In this document: positions 11,971 to 19,777 of the stretch, piece by piece
How positions within the stretch are numbered: the stretch's first letter is position 1
Layout of the letters: every line of letters starts with the position of its first letter
Source of the DNA: a virus
DNA: 22,080 nt
Virus record (IMG/VR): IMGVR_UViG_3300042555_001147
Coordinates: 1-22,080 of that record
Strand: one strand, 5' to 3'
Notes under the pieces: generated by a model
What the model saw: the letters and a program-made list of their open reading frames with translations, nothing else
Told to the model about the DNA's origin: nothing
The model's database searches: none
Translations under genes and position numbers: made by a program

Positions 11971-12771
11971 TTATATATAATCAAATAATTCAGAACAACT
12001 ATTTCTCAACTTCCTAAGCGATTTTTCCTTGATCTGACGAACGCGCTCTTTTGTCAAACCAAAATCAGAACCAATATCTTCCAAGGTTCTTGGTGTTCCA
12101 GTTAGACCAAAGTAATCACCAACGATTGTTTTTTCGCGTTCATCCAAGATGTTGAGTAATGAAAGTAATTTATCTTTTAAAATGTCTTTTGTGTCAAAAC
12201 CAGCATCTGGAGCTAAAGCATCGTGATTTTCAATTAAATCAATAAGTGTATCACCTTCCTCATTGATGTTCATATCAAGATTGATAATTGACGGAAGTCC
12301 CGCAAACTTGTCATCAAGTTTCTTTCCTGATTGATCTACCTCTTTTTTAGCTTTTTGAAGGTCTTGAACAACATTAACCGGTAGACGGATTGTTCTTGCG
12401 TTATCATTTAAAGATTGAATAATAGATTGTTTAACCCACCATACAGCATATGATATAAATCGTAGATCTTTACTCCAATCAAAGTTTTTAATTGCTTTCA
12501 TTAATCCAAGATTTCCTTCAGCAATAAGGTCCGATAAATCAAGACCTTGATTTTGGTATTGTTTTGCAACCGTAATTACAAAACGAAGATTTCCTCGTAA
12601 TAGTTCTTCTTCAATTTTTCTTTTTTCACGATCAGAGATTTCATCTGACTTCATTTTTATGGCCAGTTCTTTTTCACGATCAGGTGTCATAACCTTAATC
12701 TTTCTAATGTCTTTTAGGTAGTGATAAATCTCTTCCTGGTTAATTGGAACTCCGGTGTTTTTTTCCTTCAT
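11971..12771 (-). CDS. RNA polymerase sigma-70 family factor (RpoD-like)
   Basis: This is a sigma factor that would direct host RNA polymerase to promoters. The 266-aa product has region 1.2 (EIYHYLKDIRKIKVMTPDRE, ~14-33) and regions 2.1-2.4, with LRGNLRFVITVAKQYQNQGL, DLIAEGNLGLMKAIKNFD and FISYAVWWVKQSIIQSL. It also has region 3 and region 4 with the helix-turn-helix TLEDIGSDFGLTKERVRQIK near residues 225-244. It closely resembles the primary Bacteroidota sigma and not the T4 gp55 late sigma, but region 2.4/3.0 (NARTIRLPVNVVQDL) may alter specificity. The upstream gene ends 7 nt before its ATG. It likely reprogrammes transcription during infection and could serve the TTTG/TAnnTTTG promoters found here (inference). 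Confidence 0.95.
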   Translation of the reverse strand: MKEKNTGVPINQEEIYHYLKDIRKIKVMTPDREKELAIKMKSDEISDREKRKIEEELLRGNLRFVITVAKQYQNQGLDLSDLIAEGNLGLMKAIKNFDWSKDLRFISYAVWWVKQSIIQSLNDNARTIRLPVNVVQDLQKAKKEVDQSGKKLDDKFAGLPSIINLDMNINEEGDTLIDLIENHDALAPDAGFDTKDILKDKLLSLLNILDEREKTIVGDYFGLTGTPRTLEDIGSDFGLTKERVRQIKEKSLRKLRNSCSELFDYI

Positions 12772-12778
12772 ATTATAA

Positions 12779-13312
12779 TTATATTTGTTTTGAATATTCG
12801 TCTAATTTATCTTTCTCAGCTCTTGTTAATGAGTCAATTCCTTGTTCTGTAATTTTATCCAAAATTTCGTCAAGAGTCAAGTCGCATACTTGATTTTTTA
12901 AAAATTCTTCAACACGGATTCTATTCTCTTCCATAAATTTCGAAATATCGAAACCTAGATGATCGTTTGACAATACTTCTTTGATTGGATTTGACTTTGG
13001 TTTTCTACCTCTTTTATTGACCTTCAATAAGTGTTCCAAATGATTGCTATCCATATTTGAATTTACACTTTTAACACCTTGGGCTAATACGAACATAAAC
13101 TCTGGTGATTCATCCTTAATAAGTTCAACATAGTCGCTCATTTCTGAAGGTGATAGTATCGAATCAAAGTGAAAAATACTATGGTTTTCACCATAAACAT
13201 ATTTTATATCGTCTGATTTTGAAACTGTAGCTAATTCACTTGCTATTTTTTCATTTGACTCTGTTGGGTCCCAGCTATCATCACAGGGATAAACAAACAA
13301 TAAATATTTCAT
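12779..13312 (-). CDS. Hypothetical protein with AT-hook-like motif and DUF6576-like C-terminus
   Basis: The 177-aa protein starts MKYLLFVYPCDDSW, an alpha/beta-looking N-terminal domain to about residue 95. A basic KRGRKPKS stretch (~99-106) resembles an AT-hook. The last 35 residues read LTLDEILDKITEQGIDSLT and RAEKDKLDEYSK, resembling the short DUF6576-like helix-turn module common at Bacteroidota protein C-termini. It is the first gene of the operon with the sigma factor (7-nt gap) and has a -7-like TATCTTTG element 21 nt upstream of its ATG. DNA binding and a link to transcription are plausible; the function is unproven. Confidence 0.7.
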   Translation of the reverse strand: MKYLLFVYPCDDSWDPTESNEKIASELATVSKSDDIKYVYGENHSIFHFDSILSPSEMSDYVELIKDESPEFMFVLAQGVKSVNSNMDSNHLEHLLKVNKRGRKPKSNPIKEVLSNDHLGFDISKFMEENRIRVEEFLKNQVCDLTLDEILDKITEQGIDSLTRAEKDKLDEYSKQI

Positions 13313-13332
13313 AGTTTTTTATTTTGGTTCAA

Positions 13333-13340
13333 CAAAGATA
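13333..13340 (-). promoter_or_regulatory. Probable -7 element (TATCTTTG) of the sigma-factor operon
   Basis: The minus strand reads TATCTTTG at 13340-13333, identical to the -7 boxes of promoters A and B and well placed upstream of the ATG at 13312 (leader about 15 nt). No clear TTTG lies 19-21 nt further upstream, so it is weaker or recognised differently. Confidence 0.45.
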
Positions 13341-13372
13341 GTAAAAATTCTGAATTGGTTGGTTATAAACCC

Positions 13373-14089
13373 TTAAATTTTTTCTTCTAAAAGACTTTTT
13401 GATAAACCCATATACTTTTCGTCAATTTCAATACCAATAAAATTTCTATTTAATCTACTAGCAACAATTCCTGATGTGCCAGAACCTAAAAAAGGGTCTA
13501 AAACAACATCGTTTTCATCTGTTGATAATAAGATACAATTTTCAACTAATTTTTGTGGAAAAGGTGCTGGATGTTGTGTGTTTTTATCTGGATTTATAAT
13601 CCAAACTTCAGAATGAAATTGTTTATCCACATTATTTTTAAAAACTTTTGGTTTTGATTTTGTCAACCAGTAAATGTGTTCAGTACATGGTAATAAAACA
13701 TCTTTTCTTATGTTTGGACTAGACAATCTATTCCAAATTATTAATTGGTATAAATCTAATTTTGATTTAGAGATAAAATCGGTTGGTAAATAAACCTTGT
13801 TATTGTGTCTTCTTGGTTTATGATTAAAGAATATGGATCCATCTTTTTTTAAAACTCTATACATTTCGTCAAGGATCTGAACCATCCAATTTTTATAATC
13901 ATCTTCTTTCAAGTCGTCACCATACGAATTATAATCTATATTAAATTTTTTCCAAACTTGATTACCTGGTTTTACTTTACCAATCAATCCTTTTTTATTA
14001 TAAGGTGGTGATGTGACAATACAAGAAATTGACTCATCATCAATTTTTTTTAATTCATCCAAGGAGTCACCTAAAATAAGTTTTAACAT
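13373..14089 (-). CDS. N4-cytosine/N6-adenine DNA methyltransferase, beta class
   Basis: A SAM-dependent exocyclic-amino DNA methyltransferase. The catalytic motif IV TSPPYN (residues 26-31) precedes the SAM-binding motif I DPFLGSGTSG (198-207), the beta-class order. A HPAPFP segment (173-178), an EHIYWLTK segment (~137-144) and FIGIEIDEKY near the C-terminus are typical of the N6_N4_Mtase family. TSPPY with Ser occurs in both N4C and N6A enzymes, so the modified base is undecided. At 238 aa it is a compact, complete enzyme. The gene for a restriction-endonuclease-like protein lies 18 nt upstream in the same orientation, so the two likely form a type II restriction-modification unit. Confidence 0.92.
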   Translation of the reverse strand: MLKLILGDSLDELKKIDDESISCIVTSPPYNKKGLIGKVKPGNQVWKKFNIDYNSYGDDLKEDDYKNWMVQILDEMYRVLKKDGSIFFNHKPRRHNNKVYLPTDFISKSKLDLYQLIIWNRLSSPNIRKDVLLPCTEHIYWLTKSKPKVFKNNVDKQFHSEVWIINPDKNTQHPAPFPQKLVENCILLSTDENDVVLDPFLGSGTSGIVASRLNRNFIGIEIDEKYMGLSKSLLEEKI

Positions 14090-14107
14090 AATGTAATTAT
14101 AAATATT

Positions 14108-14737
14108 TTAATTTAAAAATAAATTTTTATGAATATGGAACAAAACATTAAATCTATTATTTTTATTTTTTTTACCTTCTCTTTGTAAATGAAAAATTGT
14201 TTTATTTTTTTCATTTTTTAAATGGACACCACCTTTTAACATTACCCAAGTTGTATTTTCACAAATTTTTTGTATCTCTTGGTAACTCTTAGTATATATT
14301 TTACCATTTTGTAAATCTCTTATTGTTACATTAGTTATATTTTCACCATTACAAATTATCAATTCAATAATTTTTTCTTTATTTTGTTCTAAAAATGATA
14401 AAAATTCATTTTTTATTTCATCATCGATTTCATTTGTATGGAAACGATCTTTACCATTATTGTTAATAGTCGTATCGCCACAAAAAAGTTCAATAAATTT
14501 TTTACTTAATCCGTTTAAATTAAATTTTTTTATAAATTTTTTTTGAGTTGTTAAATGAACTTGTGTGCTTTTACCAGAAAAATTTTTAATACTTTCATTC
14601 TGATTACCATTAGTCCCATCAATTTTAGTTTTACTACCACCAACTTGTATTAAATTTCTAACTTCACAAATTTCTTTTTCTTTTTTGGTTGAGTATTCTT
14701 TTTGAACTTCCCTACCTTTTTCAGAGTTTATCCCCAT
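14108..14737 (-). CDS. Putative type II restriction endonuclease
   Basis: The 209-aa product has features I associate with type II restriction enzymes. These are a VGGSKTKIDGTNGNQNES segment leading into SIKNFSGKSTQVHLTTQKKF (candidate active-site Asp with a downstream x-x-Lys and a DNA-contact loop), a central LFCGDTT motif, and a C-terminal IFHLQREGKKNKNNRFNVLF strand. The latter resembles the QRKGGDGG-type strand of several REases. The acidic residue before the Lys is replaced by Ser (SIK), so the catalytic triad is not canonical. Its stop lies 18 nt before the methyltransferase gene. Local AT content is even higher than in neighbours, which may mean recent acquisition. The assignment rests on motif resemblance plus the methyltransferase partner. 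Confidence 0.6.
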   Translation of the reverse strand: MGINSEKGREVQKEYSTKKEKEICEVRNLIQVGGSKTKIDGTNGNQNESIKNFSGKSTQVHLTTQKKFIKKFNLNGLSKKFIELFCGDTTINNNGKDRFHTNEIDDEIKNEFLSFLEQNKEKIIELIICNGENITNVTIRDLQNGKIYTKSYQEIQKICENTTWVMLKGGVHLKNEKNKTIFHLQREGKKNKNNRFNVLFHIHKNLFLN

Positions 14738-14769
14738 AATATTTTTTTACTAAACTTACAAACAATTTT

Positions 14770-17148
14770 CTAGTCCACCAAGAGTTTTGAAATATTATTT
14801 TGTTTTGTAATTTTAACTACACTATCTGCCCACTGACTTACCATTGGATTGTGTGTAATTACAAACACTTTATCAAAATAATCCTTAATCTTAACAAAAA
14901 ATTCAGAAACCATTTCTAAGTTGTCATTACTTATTTTACCAAATACCTCGTCGAATACTACAAGGTTGGGTTTTGGTAGAGAACATACCTTACTCAAGAC
15001 AGATCTTAAAGCAAGTGAAGCAATTGTTTTTTCATAACCAGAACCACTAACCATTAACTTTTCAACACCGGTATTATTATCTACCTGGATGAACTCAACC
15101 TCTGACTTATCGTTAATTCTAATCTCTAATTTGAAATATGAAGAATCTTCCATCAATCTTTGTAATTCAGAGTTAATAAGTGGCATCATAGTTCTCATAA
15201 TAATTTTACTAACACCATTTTTACCATAACTTTCCAGATACATTTTATAAATCTTATCCTTACTTTCCTCTTCTTTAATTTTTACAATTAAATTTTTGTT
15301 GTTTGTAATCTTTTCCTGGTTAGATTTGATACTATACTCATTTGAGTTGATTGTATTGTTCTTTTCTCTTAATAGTTTATCATAACTATCCAATTTCAAA
15401 TCAGCTTTGATTAACATTGCATCAATCTGATCGTTTGTTTTAATTTTATCCTGGACTTCATCCCACCTTTTTAATTTATCTTCCAAACCAGATATTTTAA
15501 GATCACAGCTTTCAACACTCAAATCATATTTTTCTTTGATAAGTTTGTTTTTTTCATATTCATCAAACTGTCTTTTTGTCTCAACAAATTCTTTTTCTTT
15601 GTTGGATAATTCCGTCATTAACTTCTCAATAACCTTTTTTTGTTGTGTAAATCCATCAAGTTCCGAAATTTTTTGTTGTGTTATTGCCGCGTTCATTAAC
15701 TCAATACCACAATGTTCGCACTTAATGCCACCCTTCACTGATGATTGTAATTTTTCGATTTCAGAAATTTTGGTTTCAAGTTCAATTTTTGATTGGAATT
15801 TATTTTTATAATCCTCTTTTACTTTATCGTGTTCATCTTCTTTATAATATTGTTCTGGTTCAACAACTTTTAAATTAGATAATAATTCAACATATCCTTC
15901 TTTTTCTTTCTTTAAAGTCTCAATTTGAGATTTTGTTGTTTCCGGATTAAGTAATGCAATTTCTTTATCAATGTCTGTGTGTTTCTTTTTTAACATTGAA
16001 TCTCTATAATCCTTTCCTTTTGCAATACCTTCTTCAATTTCTTTTACTTCTTTTTGTAATACATCAATCTGGCTATTTAGTTCAGTAATTTTTTCCTCGA
16101 AAGTTTCAATATCTTGTTTTAGTTGTTCTGAACTATAAAGGTTTGATATTTTTGATTTACTAAATGAAGAATAAATTTCTTTTGCCGCTTCTTCTTTTCT
16201 CTTTAAAAATTCAAGACCCATAAACCTTGATAGGACTTGCCCTCTGGCGGTTGGTTTTGATTCCAATAGTTCTTCCAGGTTTGTTGCTGTTGTAAGAATT
16301 GTCATTAAGAAATCTTCCTTGGTTCCGATTGAGTTTTTAATGAAAGCTTCAGTTTCTCGTCTTTGCTCACCGGTGAAATTCTGTAATGATCCATCGTGTA
16401 GTTTTTTAAAGAAATCAAGCTCGGTCTTAACATTCCATTCACCTTTCTTTGATTTTTTTCTTTCAATGGTTCTTACAATAATATAATCTTCCCCATCAAT
16501 TGTAATCTCACCTTTTACAACTACCGAGTTTTTATCGGTAAATCGATTAAATACTTCTTCAGCCTTTGATGTTTTTGTTGTTTCGTTAAAGAATAGGAAC
16601 ATTAATAAATCCACCGATAATACGGTTTTACCTCCAAAATTTGGAGGATCTGATTCAACAACAACTATTCCATTTAACTTATCAAAATCAAGTCGTTGGT
16701 TTTCACCATATGATAAAAAGTTGGAGAACTCAATGTTTCTAATATACCACTTTTTAAATTGTGTTGTATCAACATCATCTTCTTTCATTTTGTTTTCAAC
16801 CGTTTGGTTTAAATCCAAAACTTCTTTAAGGTGTTCTCCATATCCCTTGGATTCCAAGAATTTTTTTAACAAATCAAGTTGGTAATTTGTATCTGTAATA
16901 TTCATTGACACATCAACCGTTTGCATAGTTTCAGTATCAACATTTTTTACTTTTGTAACAACATTAACATTTGTGGTGTTATACTTCTTTTGGAAGTAAT
17001 GTTTAACACTTTTCATTTTGTCTTGTGTGAAATTTTCTTGTAGGTCTTCCCACACCACTTGAATAGATGGGTTTTCAAGCTTTGAAAAATCCAAATCTTT
17101 TATCATAATATTGTAATTGAATAATTTTGGTGGATTAAATAAATCCAT
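14770..17148 (-). CDS. sbcC: SbcC/Rad50-like recombination ATPase (T4 gp46-like)
   Basis: This is the ATPase subunit of an Mre11-Rad50-type DNA end-processing nuclease. Visible elements: a Walker A-like NFGGKT ending at Lys174/Thr175, a long two-way coiled coil with zinc hook CEHC at 477/480, and a signature-like VSGSGYEKTIASLALRS region (~700). Walker B LVVFDEVF with Asp733/Glu734 and the His switch VFVITHNP follow. Two oddities stand out. Roughly 130 residues precede the ABC domain, which normally starts near residue 1 (here WYIRNIEFSNFLSYG begins near 134). The Walker A first glycine is replaced by Pro (SDPPNFGGKT instead of GxNGxGKS). The nuclease partner gene sbcD lies 1.5 kb upstream in the same run. 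It probably acts in recombination-dependent replication or host DNA degradation, as gp46/47 do in T4. Confidence 0.93.
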   Translation of the reverse strand: MDLFNPPKLFNYNIMIKDLDFSKLENPSIQVVWEDLQENFTQDKMKSVKHYFQKKYNTTNVNVVTKVKNVDTETMQTVDVSMNITDTNYQLDLLKKFLESKGYGEHLKEVLDLNQTVENKMKEDDVDTTQFKKWYIRNIEFSNFLSYGENQRLDFDKLNGIVVVESDPPNFGGKTVLSVDLLMFLFFNETTKTSKAEEVFNRFTDKNSVVVKGEITIDGEDYIIVRTIERKKSKKGEWNVKTELDFFKKLHDGSLQNFTGEQRRETEAFIKNSIGTKEDFLMTILTTATNLEELLESKPTARGQVLSRFMGLEFLKRKEEAAKEIYSSFSKSKISNLYSSEQLKQDIETFEEKITELNSQIDVLQKEVKEIEEGIAKGKDYRDSMLKKKHTDIDKEIALLNPETTKSQIETLKKEKEGYVELLSNLKVVEPEQYYKEDEHDKVKEDYKNKFQSKIELETKISEIEKLQSSVKGGIKCEHCGIELMNAAITQQKISELDGFTQQKKVIEKLMTELSNKEKEFVETKRQFDEYEKNKLIKEKYDLSVESCDLKISGLEDKLKRWDEVQDKIKTNDQIDAMLIKADLKLDSYDKLLREKNNTINSNEYSIKSNQEKITNNKNLIVKIKEEESKDKIYKMYLESYGKNGVSKIIMRTMMPLINSELQRLMEDSSYFKLEIRINDKSEVEFIQVDNNTGVEKLMVSGSGYEKTIASLALRSVLSKVCSLPKPNLVVFDEVFGKISNDNLEMVSEFFVKIKDYFDKVFVITHNPMVSQWADSVVKITKQNNISKLLVD

Positions 17149-17154
17149 ATTTTA

Positions 17155-17487
17155 TTACTGCTCGTTGTTTTCAGTTGTTTCTACAACATCAACAACTGTT
17201 TCTTCTGGTTTAAATTCTGTTGTTTGTAAAATTTCAGGATTTTCCTCTTTGAACGAGACATTACCTTCAAATTCAAAACCTTTAATGCCGGTGTTAGTTG
17301 GTTGACCCACAACTTCAAATGGAATATTTTCATTACCAACTTTTACTGCTAAATTATCGGCTTCTTTTTGTTCCGCCATTTGTTTCATCATTTTATTCAA
17401 TGCGTTTTGCATCGAATATTTCTCTTGTGCAATTCTTCTGTTTCTTTTTGCAACCTTTGCCCTGCGTTCTTTTTCTTTCTTACCCAT
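17155..17487 (-). CDS. Hypothetical protein with basic N-terminal helix, 110 aa
   Basis: Residues 1-20 are strongly basic (MGKKEKERRAKVAKRNRRIA), followed by a Met/Gln-rich helix to about 42. A short folded part (~45-80) containing IPFEVVGQPTNTGIKGFEFE comes next, then an acidic disordered tail. The charge split suggests a nucleic-acid-binding N-terminus with an acidic tail. No family is recognised. It lies 6 nt upstream of sbcC and 12 nt downstream of the CxxC membrane-protein gene, so it is co-transcribed with the recombination genes. Confidence 0.75.
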   Translation of the reverse strand: MGKKEKERRAKVAKRNRRIAQEKYSMQNALNKMMKQMAEQKEADNLAVKVGNENIPFEVVGQPTNTGIKGFEFEGNVSFKEENPEILQTTEFKPEETVVDVVETTENNEQ

Positions 17488-17499
17488 TTTTATTTATTT

Positions 17500-17898
17500 T
17501 TAATCGTTTAATATTTGTTCTTCCTCAATTTCCGATTCTTGATGATATTCAATCTTTTGTGGTCTATTTTCTTCAAACCATTCAATTATCGCATTGATTG
17601 CCCATACAGAACCCGCCGAAAACATTCCATCAAAGAATACGGAAACATATTCATTAAGTCCAATAAAATTATGAATTGGTGAGAAGAAAGTTAATGATAG
17701 GAAAAATCCAACCCATGTTGAAGTACATAACACACAAGAAATGAGCCCCGATAGGAATTTACCGAGACCATTAAAGGCCATATAGTCACTATTACCCCAA
17801 TTGTGTATGGATTGTCTTAATCCGTTAAAAATTGATCCGTAGACCAAAATGTTTGTCATTCCGTAGGCAACCAACATAAAAATTACTAATTGTATCAT
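17500..17898 (-). CDS. Small membrane protein with CxxC motif, DUF1360-like
   Basis: The 132-aa protein has hydrophobic stretches at about residues 3-20, 48-71 and 84-106. The middle one carries SCVLCTSTWVGFF with Cys55, Cys58 and Trp62. This resembles the C-x-x-C-x-x-x-W-x-G signature I associate with DUF1360 membrane proteins, whose function is unknown. The C-terminal 25 residues are charged and cytoplasmic-looking. It sits 6 nt from the upstream coiled-coil gene in the SbcC/SbcD run, a surprising place for a membrane protein. Confidence 0.65.
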   Translation of the reverse strand: MIQLVIFMLVAYGMTNILVYGSIFNGLRQSIHNWGNSDYMAFNGLGKFLSGLISCVLCTSTWVGFFLSLTFFSPIHNFIGLNEYVSVFFDGMFSAGSVWAINAIIEWFEENRPQKIEYHQESEIEEEQILND

Positions 17899-17904
17899 AC
17901 TATT

Positions 17905-18663
17905 TTATTTTAAATTTGAACCTCTCAAGAATACGGCGCTTAATCTATTTTCTTTTGTATTTTGTAGGTCCTGGTTTATTTTTGTTAATTCTTTTATTTT
18001 TTCGTTTTTTTCAAGCAACTCTTTTCTTAACTTCTGGAGTGTTTCTTGAAGCATTTTTTCATTTGTGTTGTCTAACTTAATGTCTAAACTTCGTCTAACT
18101 TCGTCTAATTCATTATCCTTTTTAGACATTTCTTTTTGGAAATTATTTTCCAGTTCTTGGGTTTTAATGGAAAAAATTTTCCTTTCTTCTTCTAATTGTT
18201 TTTCTAAATGGAAAATATTTTCTTCCAATTTGGTGATTTTTTCGCCAAGTTCATTTATTTGTTGATTGTCTGTTATGTAAATTTCTTTTTCTATAACTCT
18301 ATCAACCGGAACTTCCTTAATCACTTCAATCACTTTTTCTATTTCTTTGATTGTTTCAACTGGAACTTCTTTTATTATTTCTTTTTCAACAACAACTTCT
18401 TTAATCACTTCAACTGGTATTTCCACTCGTTTTTCAACAATAACTTCCTTTATTAACTGTTTTTCTTCAACAACACCCGTTTTTAAGTCTTTTTCACCTT
18501 CATTAAGTGTTTTTCCCAATAATCCATACTTTTCTATATTGAACCCCGATTCAAAACATTTTTTAATAAATCCATCAATATCTTCAATATTATTTAATTG
18601 ACAATATTCTTTAATGGATTTAATTAATTTTTCATTAAAAATTTGTGAGTAATTCAGTTCCAT
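17905..18663 (-). CDS. Coiled-coil protein with VEKE/VPVE repeat region, 252 aa
   Basis: The ATG ending at 18663 (MELNYSQIFNEKLIKSIKEY) is preferred; the longer frame begins with TTG. A ~50-residue N-terminal helical domain ends in GFNIEKYGLLG. Residues ~70-130 are built from imperfect repeats such as EVIKEVPVE and VEKEIIKEVPVE. About 100 residues of coiled coil follow, then a short tail ending RLSAVFLRGSNLK. The repeat zone looks like an extended charged beta or coiled rod. The start overlaps the sbcD stop by 29 nt, so expression is coupled to SbcD. It may be a scaffold or structural partner in the recombination complex (inference); no family recognised. Confidence 0.7.
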   Translation of the reverse strand: MELNYSQIFNEKLIKSIKEYCQLNNIEDIDGFIKKCFESGFNIEKYGLLGKTLNEGEKDLKTGVVEEKQLIKEVIVEKRVEIPVEVIKEVVVEKEIIKEVPVETIKEIEKVIEVIKEVPVDRVIEKEIYITDNQQINELGEKITKLEENIFHLEKQLEEERKIFSIKTQELENNFQKEMSKKDNELDEVRRSLDIKLDNTNEKMLQETLQKLRKELLEKNEKIKELTKINQDLQNTKENRLSAVFLRGSNLK

Positions 18664-19414
18664 TCTCAATATCTTCAAATGATTTTATTGAAAATTTTAA
18701 AAAAGGTTTAGGATTAAATAAATCAACATATCTATACTCTTTAGTTTCAATGTTATAAATACCATACCCATGCTTAGTTATACTTTCACCTATATTATTT
18801 TGTATCGTTGACCCAATCATAAATCCCTTGCCAGTTTTAAATTTAAATTCGGCTCTTTTATGAATATCACCACATAAAACAATTTCAAGTCCATTAAATT
18901 TTTCAACATCATAGGCCTCATCCCCAAATTCAAAACCAAGATCTGTTTTTAAACCGGAAATGGGTCCGTGGAATAAACCAATTTTAATTCCAGTCGCTAC
19001 ATTCAAATCTGGTGGAATATTCCCTTGAAACTGAGAATATACACACCAACTGACATTTTCATCTTCGTAAACACCTCTATCCTTGTAATAAACAATATTA
19101 TTGTTATTTAGTGAATCGATAATCGGAGATAAAGCGTCTAACCTATCTGAATTATTGATTAAGGCATCGTGATTGCCAGGTATAATAATTGTTTTTGTAA
19201 TTTTAGAACATTCTGTTAATAACCAACTCACCATTTCTATCAATTCTGGTGTTAATTGGTTTTTGCTATGAACCAGGTCACCTGTGAAGATAATTCGACA
19301 AGGTTTTAATTCTTTCCATTGATTTAACATATCAGTTAATATTGACCTATAAAGGTCATGATCTTTAAATAATCTTAGATGAAGATCAGAAAAATGAACT
19401 AAAGTTTTTATCAT
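18635..19414 (-). CDS. sbcD: SbcD/Mre11-like nuclease (T4 gp47-like)
   Basis: This is a calcineurin-like metallophosphoesterase providing the Mn-dependent nuclease of the SbcCD complex. All metal-binding motifs are present: SDLHLR (Asp10, His12), TGDLVHS (Asp46), PGNHD (Asn81, His82), GLFHGP (His149) and CGDIHKR (Asp183, His185). At 259 aa it is shorter than T4 gp47 (about 340) and bacterial SbcD (about 400), so it is nearly only the catalytic domain, with a short C-terminal part to contact SbcC. The ATG overlaps the stop of the 48-aa gene upstream by ATGA. Its partner sbcC follows after three intervening small genes. Confidence 0.95.
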   Translation of the reverse strand: MIKTLVHFSDLHLRLFKDHDLYRSILTDMLNQWKELKPCRIIFTGDLVHSKNQLTPELIEMVSWLLTECSKITKTIIIPGNHDALINNSDRLDALSPIIDSLNNNNIVYYKDRGVYEDENVSWCVYSQFQGNIPPDLNVATGIKIGLFHGPISGLKTDLGFEFGDEAYDVEKFNGLEIVLCGDIHKRAEFKFKTGKGFMIGSTIQNNIGESITKHGYGIYNIETKEYRYVDLFNPKPFLKFSIKSFEDIENGTELLTNF

Positions 19415-19557
19415 ACTAATTCTCTATTATAAAGGTTTGCTAAAATAATTCTTGCAAATCTAAAATCTCTAACTCTGTGTAATTTTAATCCATAAGTGTG
19501 TGATATAATCGCCAAATGAGGATATATCTCACTTATTGTCATTCTACCTATTTCCAT
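19411..19557 (-). CDS. 48-aa basic helical protein
   Basis: This short frame begins MEIGRMTISEIYPHLAIISH and ends FARIILANLYNRELV. It is rich in His and Arg and probably two or three helices. Junctions on both sides support it: the ATG lies 1 nt after the stop of the zinc-ribbon gene, and its TGA overlaps the sbcD ATG exactly (ATGA, 19411-19414). Without it there would be an unusual 140-nt gap in this tight run. No family is recognised; the size and ISEIYPHL segment could suit a small DNA-binding or adaptor peptide. Confidence 0.7.
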   Translation of the reverse strand: MEIGRMTISEIYPHLAIISHTYGLKLHRVRDFRFARIILANLYNRELV

Positions 19558-19558
19558 T

Positions 19559-19774
19559 TTAATCTATAAAAAGTTCAAATTCTTCATTTACAAACCCACA
19601 ACTATTACACATATAGGTCGGAAACGGAACAATCGTGTCTTCGTGGCTTCCGGTTAATAATTTTGGGACTTTTTTAATCATCACAACTTCTTTGAAGCAT
19701 TTTGATCCGCATTCCGTACATTTTACAGTTTCCTGTTGTTTTAGATCAATTCTTGGTTTAATAATATCTTCCAT
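19559..19774 (-). CDS. Zinc-ribbon protein, 71 aa
   Basis: Two CxxC knuckles, CTEC (19/22) and CNSC (56/59), about 34 residues apart flank a beta-rich middle with KKVPKLLTGSHEDTIVPFP, giving a classic small zinc ribbon. Such proteins in phages often contact RNA polymerase or nucleic acid, but nothing here is diagnostic. It is 1 nt from the next gene and 3 nt from the previous one, embedded in the replication/recombination operon. Confidence 0.8.
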   Translation of the reverse strand: MEDIIKPRIDLKQQETVKCTECGSKCFKEVVMIKKVPKLLTGSHEDTIVPFPTYMCNSCGFVNEEFELFID

Positions 19775-19777
19775 AAT

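Noticed and set aside
18208-18601. Plus-strand open frames opposite the coiled-coil repeat gene
   Set aside because: They are low-complexity Phe/Asn/Ser-rich shadows of the Glu/Lys/Val repeat codons on the minus strand.
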